Below are positions 26,931 through 34,747 of a DNA stretch of 64,000 nt, piece after piece. Position numbers and translations under genes: made by a program. The notes below the pieces were generated by a model that worked only from the letters and a program-made list of their open reading frames with translations, was not told the DNA's origin and did not search any database. The stretch lies in assembly GCF_002952215.1 (NCBI RefSeq), contig NZ_CP022600.1, positions 62,001 to 126,000 on the forward strand, read 5' to 3'. Each line of letters starts with the position of its first letter. Within the stretch, counting starts at the first letter, position 1. The DNA is from Porphyrobacter sp. HT-58-2 (lineage in GTDB: Bacteria; Pseudomonadota; Alphaproteobacteria; Sphingomonadales; Sphingomonadaceae).

Positions 26931-27392
26931 TTAACCCTGTTCCTTCAGCAACCTCCGCCACGGCGCGGCGCGAGGGTCGTTACTGGCGAGCGGGTCCCAG
27001 ATTGCGGCCATGCGCACCCGAGCCTCCCGTTCCGGCACGCCCGCCGCGCGGTCAAGCAGGTAGAAAAAGGCGGTGACGCGCCAGTTCATGATGCAGTGGA
27101 CGTGGACGGGTTCCGGATGGGCCGCCAGCGCCTCTGCCAGTGCGGCGACGTGGCTGATCTCGGGTGAATCGAAGGGGACGGGGATATGGCTGTAGGCGAT
27201 CCCCGCAGCCTCCATCAGGGCAGCCTCGTTCGCTAATGCCTCGGGATGACTATCCAGCGCGAGGTTGATGACATGGCGCACGCCGATGGCCGCAAGGCGC
27301 GCCGGGTCGTGCGCATCGAGCTTGCCCGAAGTGGTGATCCCGTCCGCTCGCCGCTGCCAATTGCGGATATCGACGGGATCACCTTCCTTCAT
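26931..27392 (-). CDS. dual-specificity phosphatase-like protein (Blh family)
   Basis: 153 aa cysteine phosphatase. The P-loop HCIMNWR matches HCxxxxR, in VHVHCIMNWRVTAFFYLLDR, and an upstream ARLAAIGVRHVINL matches the Blh / beta-lactamase-hydrolase-like phosphatase domain. The general-acid Asp is not certain. The ATG at 27392 is two bases after the stop of the alcohol dehydrogenase gene, so they share a transcript. Substrate unknown. Confidence 0.75.
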   Translation of the reverse strand: MKEGDPVDIRNWQRRADGITTSGKLDAHDPARLAAIGVRHVINLALDSHPEALANEAALMEAAGIAYSHIPVPFDSPEISHVAALAEALAAHPEPVHVHCIMNWRVTAFFYLLDRAAGVPEREARVRMAAIWDPLASNDPRAAPWRRLLKEQG

Positions 27393-27394
27393 CC

Positions 27395-29557
27395 CTATCG
27401 CCTTGATGCCGTCCGCGGGGATTCGATCGCCTTGTCGGCATTGGCCCGGTCGATGACATAGGCGCGGATCGCTTCGATCTCGTCCTTGCTGAGCGAGGTG
27501 GCAAAGCCTGCCATGCCGTTGCCGGTGCCTTCGCTGACGATGCTGCGCCAGGCATCCGCGCTGGCCAACGAAGCGCGACGGCGCAGGTCAGGCAGCACGG
27601 TCGAACCCACTGCACCCGGCCCATGGCAGACCGCGCAGTAACGGCCATACTTGGCCTGCCCCAGCGCGATCTGCTGCGGGGTGGCGGTGCTGGGCGGCGG
27701 ATCGAGCGGTTCATCGGCGAAATCGGGTCGCGGCCCGAGCTTTGCTGTCCCGCCGAGCTTGAACACCAGCAGGCGCGGAATGCTGCGCACCGGTGCCTTG
27801 CGCTTGATCAGATCGCCATCGACCGACAGCGCATAGGCGCCGCCCCAGCCCGCCAGCACCGCGACATATTGCTCGCCATCGACCGTGTAGGTCACAGGCG
27901 GGGCGACGATGCCGGTCTGCGCATCGAAGCTCCACAGCTTCTTGCCGGTCGCCGCATCATAGGCGTTGAACTCGCTGCCGACGGTGCCCTGGAACACGAG
28001 GCCCCCGCCGGTCGCCAGCACACCGCCATTCCATGGGCCGGGATGTTCAACCGTCCAGCGCGGCTTCTGGGCCACCGGGTCCCATGCCACCAGCATCCCG
28101 CGCAAAGCGCCAGCGGCTTGCTGACGGAACCCGCCATCGGAGGGGAGTTCGCCGGCAAAGTCGAACCCGACATTAAACCCGCGCGCACGGTCGGGCTTCC
28201 AGTTGGCTTGCGGAGCGTAGAGCATCCCCGCCTCGAAAGCCGGGATATAGACCAGATTTTCACCGGGGTGATAGGCCATCGGGTGCCAGTTATGCCCGCC
28301 CAGCGCGCCCGGCGTGACCATTGCGGGCTTGCCGGTCTTGTCGATGCGCATGGCAGGATTCTCGATCGGACGCCCGGTGACAGGGTCGATGCCGCTCGCC
28401 CAGTTGACCGTCACATAGGGCTTGGCGCTGATGAACTTCCCCGTCTCGCGGTCGATCACATAGAAAAAGCCGTTCTTGGGCGCCTGCATCAGCACCTTGC
28501 GTGAGCGACCGTCGATTTCCATGTCGGCAAGGATGATGTGCTGGGTCGCGGTATAGTCCCACGTTTCGCCCGGGGTGGTCTGGTAGTGCCAGACATATTC
28601 CCCGGTCTTGGGCCGGATCGCGACGATGCTGGAGAGGTAAAGGTTGTCCCCTTCCCCCGTCCCGTCCTTGCCGGGGCTGCGATAGGCGCGGTTCCACGGG
28701 GAGCCATTGCCGACCCCGATGTAGAGCAGATCGAGATCCGGGTCGTAGGCCATTGAATCCCAGACCGTCCCGCCGCCGCCGATCGCGTCCGATGCGCCCA
28801 GCACGTCCATGTTCCATGTTTCGGCTGCCTTCTGGAGATAGGCGGGCGCATCGTCGCCCTGCCCGCCTTCCGGCACGGTGTAGAACTTCCACAGCTGCTT
28901 GCCGCTGTCCGCGTCATAGGCAGCGACAAAGCCGCGCACGCCGAATTCCGCCCCGCCGTTGCCGATGATCACCTTGCCGTCGATCACGCGCGGCGCGCCG
29001 GTTATGGTGTAGCTCTTGGTCTGGTCGACCGTCACCGTCTCCCATTCGACCCGGCCCGTCTCGCGGTCGAGCGCCACCAGCCGTCCGTCCAGCGTGCCGA
29101 AGAACAGCCGGTCACCCCATGCCGCCAGCCCGCGGTTCACCACATCGCAGCACGCCTTGACACCGGTCTCCTTGGGAACCTTGGGATCATGGGTCCACAG
29201 CTCCTTGCCGGTGACCGCATCAAAGGCCTTCACGATGCTCCATTCGGTGGTGAGATAGAGCTTGCCGTCGATCACCAGCGGCGTTGCCTCCTGGCCGCGG
29301 CTGCCGTTGATGTCCGCAGCCCAGGCCAGGCCCAGATTGCCCACGTTCTCACGGTTGATCCCATCGAGCGGCGAGAAGCGCTGTTCGGAATAGGTACGGC
29401 CGTGGCCGATCCAGTTGGCGGTATCGCTGTCCGCCCCCACCAGCATCGCGTTGGTGATTCCGCCCTCGCTCTCGCCCTCGAAGATCTGGCTGCAATTCGC
29501 CAGCGTCCCGGCCGACAAAAGCAACGCCGCACCGCATGCCCACCGCACAAGGTTCAT
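27395..29557 (-). CDS. PQQ-dependent quinohemoprotein alcohol dehydrogenase
   Basis: 720 aa from the ATG at 29557, with a hydrophobic export signal and a possible lipid-attachment Cys22 (weak lipobox, LANC). The eight-bladed propeller includes the adjacent cysteines C136-C137 that contact PQQ (GVKACCDVV), the catalytic Asp334 in TPGETWDYTATQH, and GHNWHPMAYHPGENLVYIP. The C-terminal cytochrome c domain has CAVCH (about 641-645) and a GMAGF axial Met. It oxidises primary alcohols or aldehydes in the periplasm. The residue two after the catalytic Asp is Thr, not the Asp typical of lanthanide-dependent enzymes, so Ca2+ is the likelier metal (inference). Confidence 0.93.
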   Translation of the reverse strand: MNLVRWACGAALLLSAGTLANCSQIFEGESEGGITNAMLVGADSDTANWIGHGRTYSEQRFSPLDGINRENVGNLGLAWAADINGSRGQEATPLVIDGKLYLTTEWSIVKAFDAVTGKELWTHDPKVPKETGVKACCDVVNRGLAAWGDRLFFGTLDGRLVALDRETGRVEWETVTVDQTKSYTITGAPRVIDGKVIIGNGGAEFGVRGFVAAYDADSGKQLWKFYTVPEGGQGDDAPAYLQKAAETWNMDVLGASDAIGGGGTVWDSMAYDPDLDLLYIGVGNGSPWNRAYRSPGKDGTGEGDNLYLSSIVAIRPKTGEYVWHYQTTPGETWDYTATQHIILADMEIDGRSRKVLMQAPKNGFFYVIDRETGKFISAKPYVTVNWASGIDPVTGRPIENPAMRIDKTGKPAMVTPGALGGHNWHPMAYHPGENLVYIPAFEAGMLYAPQANWKPDRARGFNVGFDFAGELPSDGGFRQQAAGALRGMLVAWDPVAQKPRWTVEHPGPWNGGVLATGGGLVFQGTVGSEFNAYDAATGKKLWSFDAQTGIVAPPVTYTVDGEQYVAVLAGWGGAYALSVDGDLIKRKAPVRSIPRLLVFKLGGTAKLGPRPDFADEPLDPPPSTATPQQIALGQAKYGRYCAVCHGPGAVGSTVLPDLRRRASLASADAWRSIVSEGTGNGMAGFATSLSKDEIEAIRAYVIDRANADKAIESPRTASRR

Positions 29558-29690
29558 GAGTCCCGCTCTCCCAGTGTTATTATGCAACCCATGTTGGCGA
29601 AGCGGTGCAGGCTTGTCCATTGCCGCTTGTGGATCGCGCCGGGGAAGGCCAGAAATGCTAGTGGCGAGGGGCTGACAGGAGAGATTGACG

Positions 29691-30572
29691 ATGTGCGATG
29701 AAAGCAAACTCGCCGACTGGGCCAGACAGGCCGTAAGCCGCCGCCAGTTCGGGGCGCTGACAGGAGCCGCGGCGCTGGCCGCCTGCGCCACCAGCGAAGG
29801 CGAAGGCGCGGCACAGTCGCCCGCCGCCGACCTCGCGGAACGCGGCGTCACCTTTGCCACCGACGACGGCACGCTCGACGGGTTCTTCGTCCATCCGTCC
29901 AGCGGCCAGCATCCCGCCGTCATTCTCTGGCCCGATATTGCCGGGGTGCGCGAGGCCAAGCGCAATATCGCGCGCAAGCTGGCGGGGGCGGGCTTTGCCG
30001 TGCTCGTGGTGAACCCTTATTACCGCGATGTGGCGGGCGAACAGTTCGCCGATTTCGCCGCCTTCATCGCGGACGGCGGCTTCCAGAAGGTCGGCCCGTG
30101 GCGCGGCAAGCTGAACGCAGAAGCAATCATGCGCGATGCCGCCGCAATCGTCGCATGGCTCGACGGGCAAGAGGGCGTTGATACCGCGCGCGGCATCGGC
30201 ACGCAGGGCTATTGCATGGGCGGGCCATTCACGATCTGGAGCGCCGCCTCTGTCCCGTCTCGCATCAAGGCCGCGGCCAGTTTCCATGGTGGCGGTCTGG
30301 TGCGCAAGGACAACCCGATGAGCCCGCACGCGCTGCTTGGCAAGGTCGATGCCGATCTTTTGATTGCCGTCGCGCAGGACGATGACGCCAAGGCGCCGGA
30401 TGACAAGACCACCTTCGCTGCCGCCTCACAGGCCGCCGATGTCGATGCGATTGTCACGGTCTACCCCGGCGATCACGGCTGGATGGTGTCCGACAGCCCC
30501 GCCTATGATGCCACCGCCGCCGCACGGGGCGAGGCCGACCTCAAGGCACTCTACGCCAACGCGCTGGGATAG
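29691..30572 (+). CDS. dienelactone hydrolase-family lipoprotein with Tat-type signal
   Basis: 293 aa from the ATG at 29691 behind AGGAGAG. RRQFGALTGAAALAACATS combines a twin-arginine motif with a lipobox Cys, so it should be a Tat-exported lipoprotein. The alpha/beta-hydrolase core has VILWPDIAGVR and IGTQGYCMGGPF with the nucleophilic Cys, and GDHGWMV with the catalytic His. It cleaves esters or lactones in the cell envelope. It diverges from the alcohol dehydrogenase gene, 133 bases away. Confidence 0.85.
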   Translation: MCDESKLADWARQAVSRRQFGALTGAAALAACATSEGEGAAQSPAADLAERGVTFATDDGTLDGFFVHPSSGQHPAVILWPDIAGVREAKRNIARKLAGAGFAVLVVNPYYRDVAGEQFADFAAFIADGGFQKVGPWRGKLNAEAIMRDAAAIVAWLDGQEGVDTARGIGTQGYCMGGPFTIWSAASVPSRIKAAASFHGGGLVRKDNPMSPHALLGKVDADLLIAVAQDDDAKAPDDKTTFAAASQAADVDAIVTVYPGDHGWMVSDSPAYDATAAARGEADLKALYANALG

Positions 30573-30622
30573 GCACGCAGCAGTGCCCCCGGCACTGCGC
30601 ACCTCCTGGCAAAACGCGCCAT

Positions 30623-30682
30623 GTCCGCTTTTGGGGAAAGGTACCGGGGATGGGAATGACCAGAAATGGGTGGAAAGCGGAC
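30623..30682. repeat. foldback copy of dispersed intergenic repeat (M1/M2 family)
   Basis: GTCCGCTTT (30623-30631) and AAAGCGGAC (30674-30682) are perfect inverted ends around AATGACCAGAAATGGGTGG. This is a short version of a repeat seen also near 31085, 42498, 54563, 55237 and 58084. All copies lie between genes. Confidence 0.55.
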
Positions 30683-30693
30683 CTCTTGTTTCC

Positions 30694-31064
30694 CGTCATC
30701 CCAGCGAAAGCTGGGATCGCTGGCGGTCAGTGAATCTGCTCGAAAAGGTCATCCCACTCGGGGTTGCTCTTTTCAATCTGCTCGATTTTCCATGCCCGTC
30801 TCCATGCCTTCATCGCCTTTTCTCTGGCGATGGCGTCGGTGATCTCCGCGTGAGGCTCCGCATAGACCAGTCGGTCGAGGCCATAACGGCGACAGAAGGC
30901 GGAACCCTTGCCATGCTTGTGTTGCATGATCCGCGCGGGCAAGTCGGCGGTGACGCCGATATACAGCACGCCCCCGCGCTTGTTGGTCATGATGTAGACC
31001 CAGCCGCCCATTGCCGTGAGCTAGCACACGGGCGAGAGCGATCCCAGCTTTCGCTGGGATGACG
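30694..31064. mobile_element. 371-bp element: GIY-YIG gene between 28-bp perfect inverted repeats
   Basis: Positions 30694-30721 and 31037-31064 are identical over 28 bases in opposite orientation. Each copy contains an 8-bp-arm hairpin (ATCCCAGC and GCTGGGAT around a GAAA or TTTC loop). Between them lies one gene, a GIY-YIG nuclease. The layout of a nuclease gene inside REP-type palindromes suggests a small mobile or domesticated repeat-spreading element. The TIRs and gene are seen directly; mobility is inferred. Confidence 0.6.
30727..31011 (-). CDS. GIY-YIG endonuclease, UPF0213-like
   Basis: 94 aa, a single GIY-YIG domain. The tyrosine pair is in GGWVYIMTNKRGGVLYIGVT (VYI and YIG), the catalytic Arg in TADLPARIMQHKHG, the RLVYAEPHAE strand follows, and the catalytic Glu lies further on in AIAREKAMKAWRR. 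It is a predicted small nuclease. The gene is enclosed by perfect 28-bp inverted repeats that start six bases from its stop and 26 bases before its start. Confidence 0.88.
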   Translation of the reverse strand: MGGWVYIMTNKRGGVLYIGVTADLPARIMQHKHGKGSAFCRRYGLDRLVYAEPHAEITDAIAREKAMKAWRRAWKIEQIEKSNPEWDDLFEQIH

Positions 31065-31084
31065 AGCGAGAGCGATCGCCGATG

Positions 31085-31103
31085 TCCGCTTCGGGGTCGA
31101 TAG
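31085..31103. repeat. copy of dispersed M1 repeat
   Basis: TCCGCTTCGGGGTCGATAG here differs by one base from TCTGCTTCGGGGTCGATAG at 55237-55255, and the similarity continues for about eight more bases. It lies between the GIY-YIG element and the NDUFA9-like gene. Confidence 0.5.
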
Positions 31104-31157
31104 CCGAACGGCAACTTTCGGCGAAAATGGTGCGAAAGCTGCCTTCTGTCGCCGCGC

Positions 31158-32129
31158 TTATGCCTTGCGCGCCTTGGCCCTTTCGTTGGCTGCGCCGAAG
31201 CGGCCGTGCTTGCGATAACGCAGCATCCACTTGTCGAGGAACAGGCCCAGCGGTTTGGCCTCGATCCCCATGTCGGGAAGACCCAGCGCGCCATCGGCCA
31301 CGGTGTTGCCAGCCTTGAGCAGCGCCCACTGATCGCGGCTCATCGGTGTGCCGGGGAGCGCGGCAAACGTCGCCGAAAGCCCGTCCGGCACCGCAAGGAA
31401 GCGGCGCTTGCGGCCTTGCGCGGCGGCGATGCGTTCGTGAATGTCCATCATGGTGAGCTGTTCCGGGCCGCCCAGTTCATAGGTGTGTCCGCCATGCGCC
31501 TGCGGCGCTTCGAGCGCGACCGCGACCGCCTCGGCGACGTCATCGGCATAGACCAGTTGCAGCTTTGCATCCGGGCCGAACACCGGCAACACCGGCAGCA
31601 TCTCGATCATGCCGCCGAACAGGTTGAGGAAATTGTCATCCTTGCCGAACACGATCGAGGGGCGAAGGATCGTCGCCTTGGGAAAGGCCTCCAGCACGCG
31701 CGTTTCGCCCAGCGCCTTGCTGCGGGCATAGGCCGTGGGCGATGCCGGATCGGCGCCGATCGCGCTCATGTGGACCAGCGCCTTGACCCCGCCCGCTGCG
31801 GCGGCCTGCGCGATGGTGCCGGGGGCCTCGCCCATCAGCTTTTCGAGATTGCCGTCGAAAGCTCCGACGAGGTTGACGACATAGTGTGCGCCGTCGAGCG
31901 CGGCGGCGACGTGATCCTCGCGGGTGATGTCGCAGGGCATCAGCTGGAGCTGGCCGAGATTGGCAAGCGGCTTCAGGTCGTTCGCCTTGTACGGCGAGCG
32001 GCTCGCCAGCCGCAGCCGCGCCCCGCGCTGGAGCAGGGCCTGGGCGACATAATTGCCGATATAGCCGGTGCCGCCGAAGATCGTGACGAGCTGGCCGGAC
32101 AGCGGGGAGGACTTTGGGGAGGAGGGCAT
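31158..32129 (-). CDS. NAD(P)H-binding NDUFA9-like protein (atypical SDR)
   Basis: 323 aa from the ATG at 32129. The Rossmann motif VTIFGGTGYIGNYVAQALL opens the fold. VKALVHMSAIGADPASPTAYARSKALGE carries the YxxxK pair, and ILRPSIVFGKDDNFLNLF is a family block of the complex I NDUFA9 subfamily. In mitochondria NDUFA9 is an accessory subunit of complex I; bacterial relatives may assist assembly or act in ubiquinone biosynthesis. Starts upstream of 32129 lie in unconserved sequence. Confidence 0.85.
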   Translation of the reverse strand: MPSSPKSSPLSGQLVTIFGGTGYIGNYVAQALLQRGARLRLASRSPYKANDLKPLANLGQLQLMPCDITREDHVAAALDGAHYVVNLVGAFDGNLEKLMGEAPGTIAQAAAAGGVKALVHMSAIGADPASPTAYARSKALGETRVLEAFPKATILRPSIVFGKDDNFLNLFGGMIEMLPVLPVFGPDAKLQLVYADDVAEAVAVALEAPQAHGGHTYELGGPEQLTMMDIHERIAAAQGRKRRFLAVPDGLSATFAALPGTPMSRDQWALLKAGNTVADGALGLPDMGIEAKPLGLFLDKWMLRYRKHGRFGAANERAKARKA

Positions 32130-32483
32130 GGGGGTGCTCGCTCTGGTTGGCTTGGCGTTTCGCCGCTGCGCTTTGCGACAATGTCGCGCCAGTGGCAAGA
32201 GTTGGGATAGAACCTGCCATGGGCTTGCAACATGGCGGACGCGGGCGACCGCGAGTTTGCCCCGCATTGCGCGCGGCTTGGGCGGGTCAGGGAAGGGTTC
32301 GCCTTGGCTTTGCTCCCCTCCAGACCCCCTTCAGTCCCCTCTCAAACGGCCCTATTCTGCGTGGTTTCACGTGAAACACACAGATCGACGGGATTGGCGA
32401 AGTTTGCATTGACAGCACCCCCACCCCGGCGCTAATCGCCCGCCCCTACCCAGCCTCCGGCGACGACGACCGGAAGCATCCGT
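32130..32483. other. intergenic region containing a parS-like site
   Basis: 354 bases between the NDUFA9-like gene and tRNA-Leu. Apart from the parS-like palindrome at 32363-32378 I see no gene with a plausible start and Shine-Dalgarno. Short open frames here have skewed composition typical of chance. The tRNA promoter must lie in the last 100 bases, but no clear box is visible. Confidence 0.5.
32363..32378. promoter_or_regulatory. candidate chromosomal parS site (ParB binding)
   Basis: GGTTTCACGTGAAACA matches 15 of 16 bases of the universal parS sequence TGTTTCACGTGAAACA, and contains the perfect 14-bp palindrome GTTTCACGTGAAAC (32364-32377). ParB binds such sites to organise origin segregation. 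The site lies outside genes and just outside the tRNA-borne element, so the origin-proximal domain of the chromosome may include this window. Confidence 0.7.
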
Positions 32484-32570
32484 GCCCAGATGGCGGAATT
32501 GGTAGACGCACCGTCTTCAGGTGGCGGCGCTCGCAAGGGCGTGGAGGTTCGAGTCCTCTTCTGGGCACCA
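32484..32570 (+). tRNA. tRNA-Leu (anticodon CAG), integration site
   Basis: 87 bases. The acceptor stem GCCCAGA pairs with TCTGGGC followed by encoded ACCA. The D-arm GGAATTGGTAGACGC is typical of class II tRNA-Leu. The anticodon stem CCGTC/GGCGG encloses TTCAGGT, giving anticodon CAG. A long variable arm (GCTCGCAAGGGC) and the T-loop TTCGAGT follow. The 3' CCA is encoded. The last 54 bases are antisense to the end of the serine recombinase gene. Confidence 0.93.
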
Positions 32571-34172
32571 TTTCCGGTCAAAGCTGGGCACCGAGCCCCT
32601 CGCCCTTGCGAGGGCAGCGACCCCCTGGGCGAGGGCGTCAGTCTCGCCTTCAATTTTGATCCGTTCGCCCACGCGGACCGCCTTCACAAAGGCGTGAACG
32701 ACTTTTTGGCGCGCTTTCGAATCGCCTTCGATCAGCCGCTGCCTGACGACCTCTCCGAACCTCGTGACGGCTGCAGGCGTTATGCTTGTAGGGCCACGAT
32801 CAAGCTGCTGGCGTAAGGAAGCTATGGTCGCGTTCAACCCGTCGATTTCTGCTCTGCGGTCCTTCAGGCGCTCCCGGACATCAGGATCCCGCGCCGACAT
32901 AGTTCCAAGCTCAATTGCGTCATGGATCCTACTGAGCCGCTTGCGTGCCTCCTCGAGTTGTTCCTCGGCGCGCTGCAGATCCGCAAGCTTACGGGTCCGC
33001 GCCTCGTCGGAAGTGTCGAGCATCTTCTGGAGCAACGGACGCAGTCTCTCCTCGGAGAAGACCTCATCGGCGACCGCTCGGGTGACAAGTTCATCGAGTT
33101 TTTCGGCGCGAACCTTTGGGCAACCGCAGGATGATGCGCCGCGGTTCACTGCTGAATTGCACGCATAATACCTGTATTGCCCTGACTTTCCCGTGCGTAT
33201 GGTCATTCCGCAGCCGCAGCCGGGCATCCCGCAGCGGGCGATACCGACGAGCAGCGTAGTGCCCGCCACAACGTGAGGCGGAGTAACTCGTGGCGCACGG
33301 GATGCGCGCAACGCAGCGACCCGATCGAACTGTTCTTGCGAGATGATTTGCGGACAATCGACCCAAATCCACTCATCCTCTGGCAGAAGGTTGCCGAGCT
33401 CGTCGACTTTGGAACCGGGGAAGCGCCCCAGATAGTGCGGTCTCTGGAGGAGATCTGCGACATTTGAGTTGTGGAATTTCCGGCCGCGCAATGTGTAGCC
33501 ATTGGCGTTGAGGTGCTCTGCGATCGCACGGGCGCCCAGCGGCGATCCATCGAACCCTCGTTCCGCGAGTTCAAAGATAAGCCTTACGACCTCGGCCTCT
33601 GCCTCATTTATGAAAAGCTTCTTCTTTTCTTTCTTGCCGCGGACCTCGGCAGTTCGCGATTCATAACCGAGCGGCACCACTCCGCCGGGCCAGAAACCTT
33701 CTGCGGCGGTGCCGCGCAGACCCCGCCTCGTGTTGAAGGCGGCCTTGATTACATATTCCTGATCTTGCCATGACGTCACCAGCTTCATCAGCAGCCCATT
33801 ATGGCCGGGCTGAAACTCCTGCAGGACGAAGCGTAGGATGACACCTGCTCGCCGTAGCCTGCCTTCCATCAATATGCTGAACTCTACGTCCCGCGCGATC
33901 CGCGCCATATCAGTTGCAACGATGAAATCGACGGGGTGATCATCGCCGGTCGCAAGATCGATCATACGATTAAACTGAGGCCGATTCCAATCGCTTCCCG
34001 ACAATCCTGGCTCATCAAAAACTTCGACGAGCTCGAAACCGTTCTTCACGCAGTAAGCCGCGAGATCGGCAGCCTGTTGCTTTCGAGATGTCAAATGTTC
34101 AGCCTGTTCGGCAGTCGAAACGCGAACATATGCATAGGCGCGTGGTTTACGGCGCAGCTCATGGACACTCAT
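32517..34172 (-). CDS. large serine recombinase (integrase of tRNA-Leu element)
   Basis: 551 aa. The N-terminal resolvase domain has RAYAYVRVSTAEQAEH with the catalytic Ser and GLSGSDWNRPQFNRM. A recombinase domain follows at about 170-290 (GFWPGGVVPLGYESR). A zinc-ribbon-like Cys cluster (ARCGMPGCGCGMTIRTG with SSCGC) and a coiled coil at about 390-470 complete the architecture of large serine integrases. The final 17 codons (WCPEEDSNLHALASAAT) are the antisense of tRNA-Leu. The start overlaps the preceding gene as ATGA. It should catalyse attP x attB recombination. Confidence 0.9.
   Translation of the reverse strand: MSVHELRRKPRAYAYVRVSTAEQAEHLTSRKQQAADLAAYCVKNGFELVEVFDEPGLSGSDWNRPQFNRMIDLATGDDHPVDFIVATDMARIARDVEFSILMEGRLRRAGVILRFVLQEFQPGHNGLLMKLVTSWQDQEYVIKAAFNTRRGLRGTAAEGFWPGGVVPLGYESRTAEVRGKKEKKKLFINEAEAEVVRLIFELAERGFDGSPLGARAIAEHLNANGYTLRGRKFHNSNVADLLQRPHYLGRFPGSKVDELGNLLPEDEWIWVDCPQIISQEQFDRVAALRASRAPRVTPPHVVAGTTLLVGIARCGMPGCGCGMTIRTGKSGQYRYYACNSAVNRGASSCGCPKVRAEKLDELVTRAVADEVFSEERLRPLLQKMLDTSDEARTRKLADLQRAEEQLEEARKRLSRIHDAIELGTMSARDPDVRERLKDRRAEIDGLNATIASLRQQLDRGPTSITPAAVTRFGEVVRQRLIEGDSKARQKVVHAFVKAVRVGERIKIEGETDALAQGVAALARARGSVPSFDRKWCPEEDSNLHALASAAT
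32561..32592. repeat. possible att-related direct repeat beside the tRNA 3' end
   Basis: CTGGGCACC occurs at 32561-32569 (the tRNA 3' end) and again at 32584-32592. A 12-bp inverted match also links the tRNA variable arm (32530-32541, CTCGCAAGGGCG) to 32601-32612. These could be parts of the left attachment site. Serine integrases need only a short core, so this is suggestive only. Confidence 0.3.
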
Positions 34173-34546
34173 ACACTTGCTCCCCGCCTGCCTGCTCCTG
34201 ACGGCTTGCCCTCCAGCACCGTCGGGAAGATTATTGCGGCCTTAGTCAAACAACTGGACGCCCAACGCTTGGCATCGGCACGCAAGAATATCGCGGTTTT
34301 TGTCATCAGAGAAAGCTGTGCGCCCCCCTTCGACAAAAATCGCACTTGCAGCGCGTGCGCGACCAAGTCCATCAGAACATCGATGGCTGCGTGCTCGTCA
34401 TCCAAACCGTGCACGATATCCACCATCTGGTAGCCGGCGGATGCGGCCATGAACCGTAGCATCGTGTCACCGAGTCCGCTGGCAGCGCGAACGCGCTTTG
34501 GTCTTGTCCCGCGGGTCGGCCGGTAACCTATCGCTACCCTACTCAT
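34169..34546 (-). CDS. hypothetical protein coupled to the recombinase
   Basis: 125 aa. The N-terminus is basic (MSRVAIGYRPTRGTRPKRVR), and the middle has AGYQMVDIVHGLDDEHAAIDVLMDLVAH. Its stop overlaps the recombinase ATG (34169-34172) and its start lies inside the 3' end of a 59-aa ORF, behind GGACTGAAGGAGG. The coupling suggests a partner such as a directionality factor or regulator, but no family is recognised. Confidence 0.65.
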   Translation of the reverse strand: MSRVAIGYRPTRGTRPKRVRAASGLGDTMLRFMAASAGYQMVDIVHGLDDEHAAIDVLMDLVAHALQVRFLSKGGAQLSLMTKTAIFLRADAKRWASSCLTKAAIIFPTVLEGKPSGAGRRGASV

Positions 34547-34718
34547 TACAAACCTCCTTCAGTCCGTCCTCGCCGAGAAGTTCGAGCAGCAGGCGCGCGA
34601 GGGCATCATCCGGAGGCGGAGACGCCTGCCACTCGATTTCAACGGGAATGTCGGCGAGCGGCAGCACGGTCGTGATGCGTGGGGTGCCATGGCTAGCATC
34701 TTTGCCCATGTCGATCAT
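34539..34718 (-). CDS. small protein (59 aa) of the recombinase operon
   Basis: ATG at 34718 to TAG at 34539. It starts MIDMGKDASHGTPRITTVLP and includes VEIEWQASPPPDDALARLLL, acidic overall. The frame carries the Shine-Dalgarno of the next gene within its last codons (GGACTGAAGGAGG) and overlaps that gene by eight bases, the kind of arrangement seen for real coupled genes. No family recognised. Confidence 0.5.
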   Translation of the reverse strand: MIDMGKDASHGTPRITTVLPLADIPVEIEWQASPPPDDALARLLLELLGEDGLKEVCNE

Positions 34719-34747
34719 CCGTGCCGCTCACGCAGTCCCAGATTGAG

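Noticed and set aside
32114..32374. Plus-strand frame of 86 codons before tRNA-Leu
   Set aside because: No Shine-Dalgarno, chance-like composition, and it crosses the parS-like palindrome.
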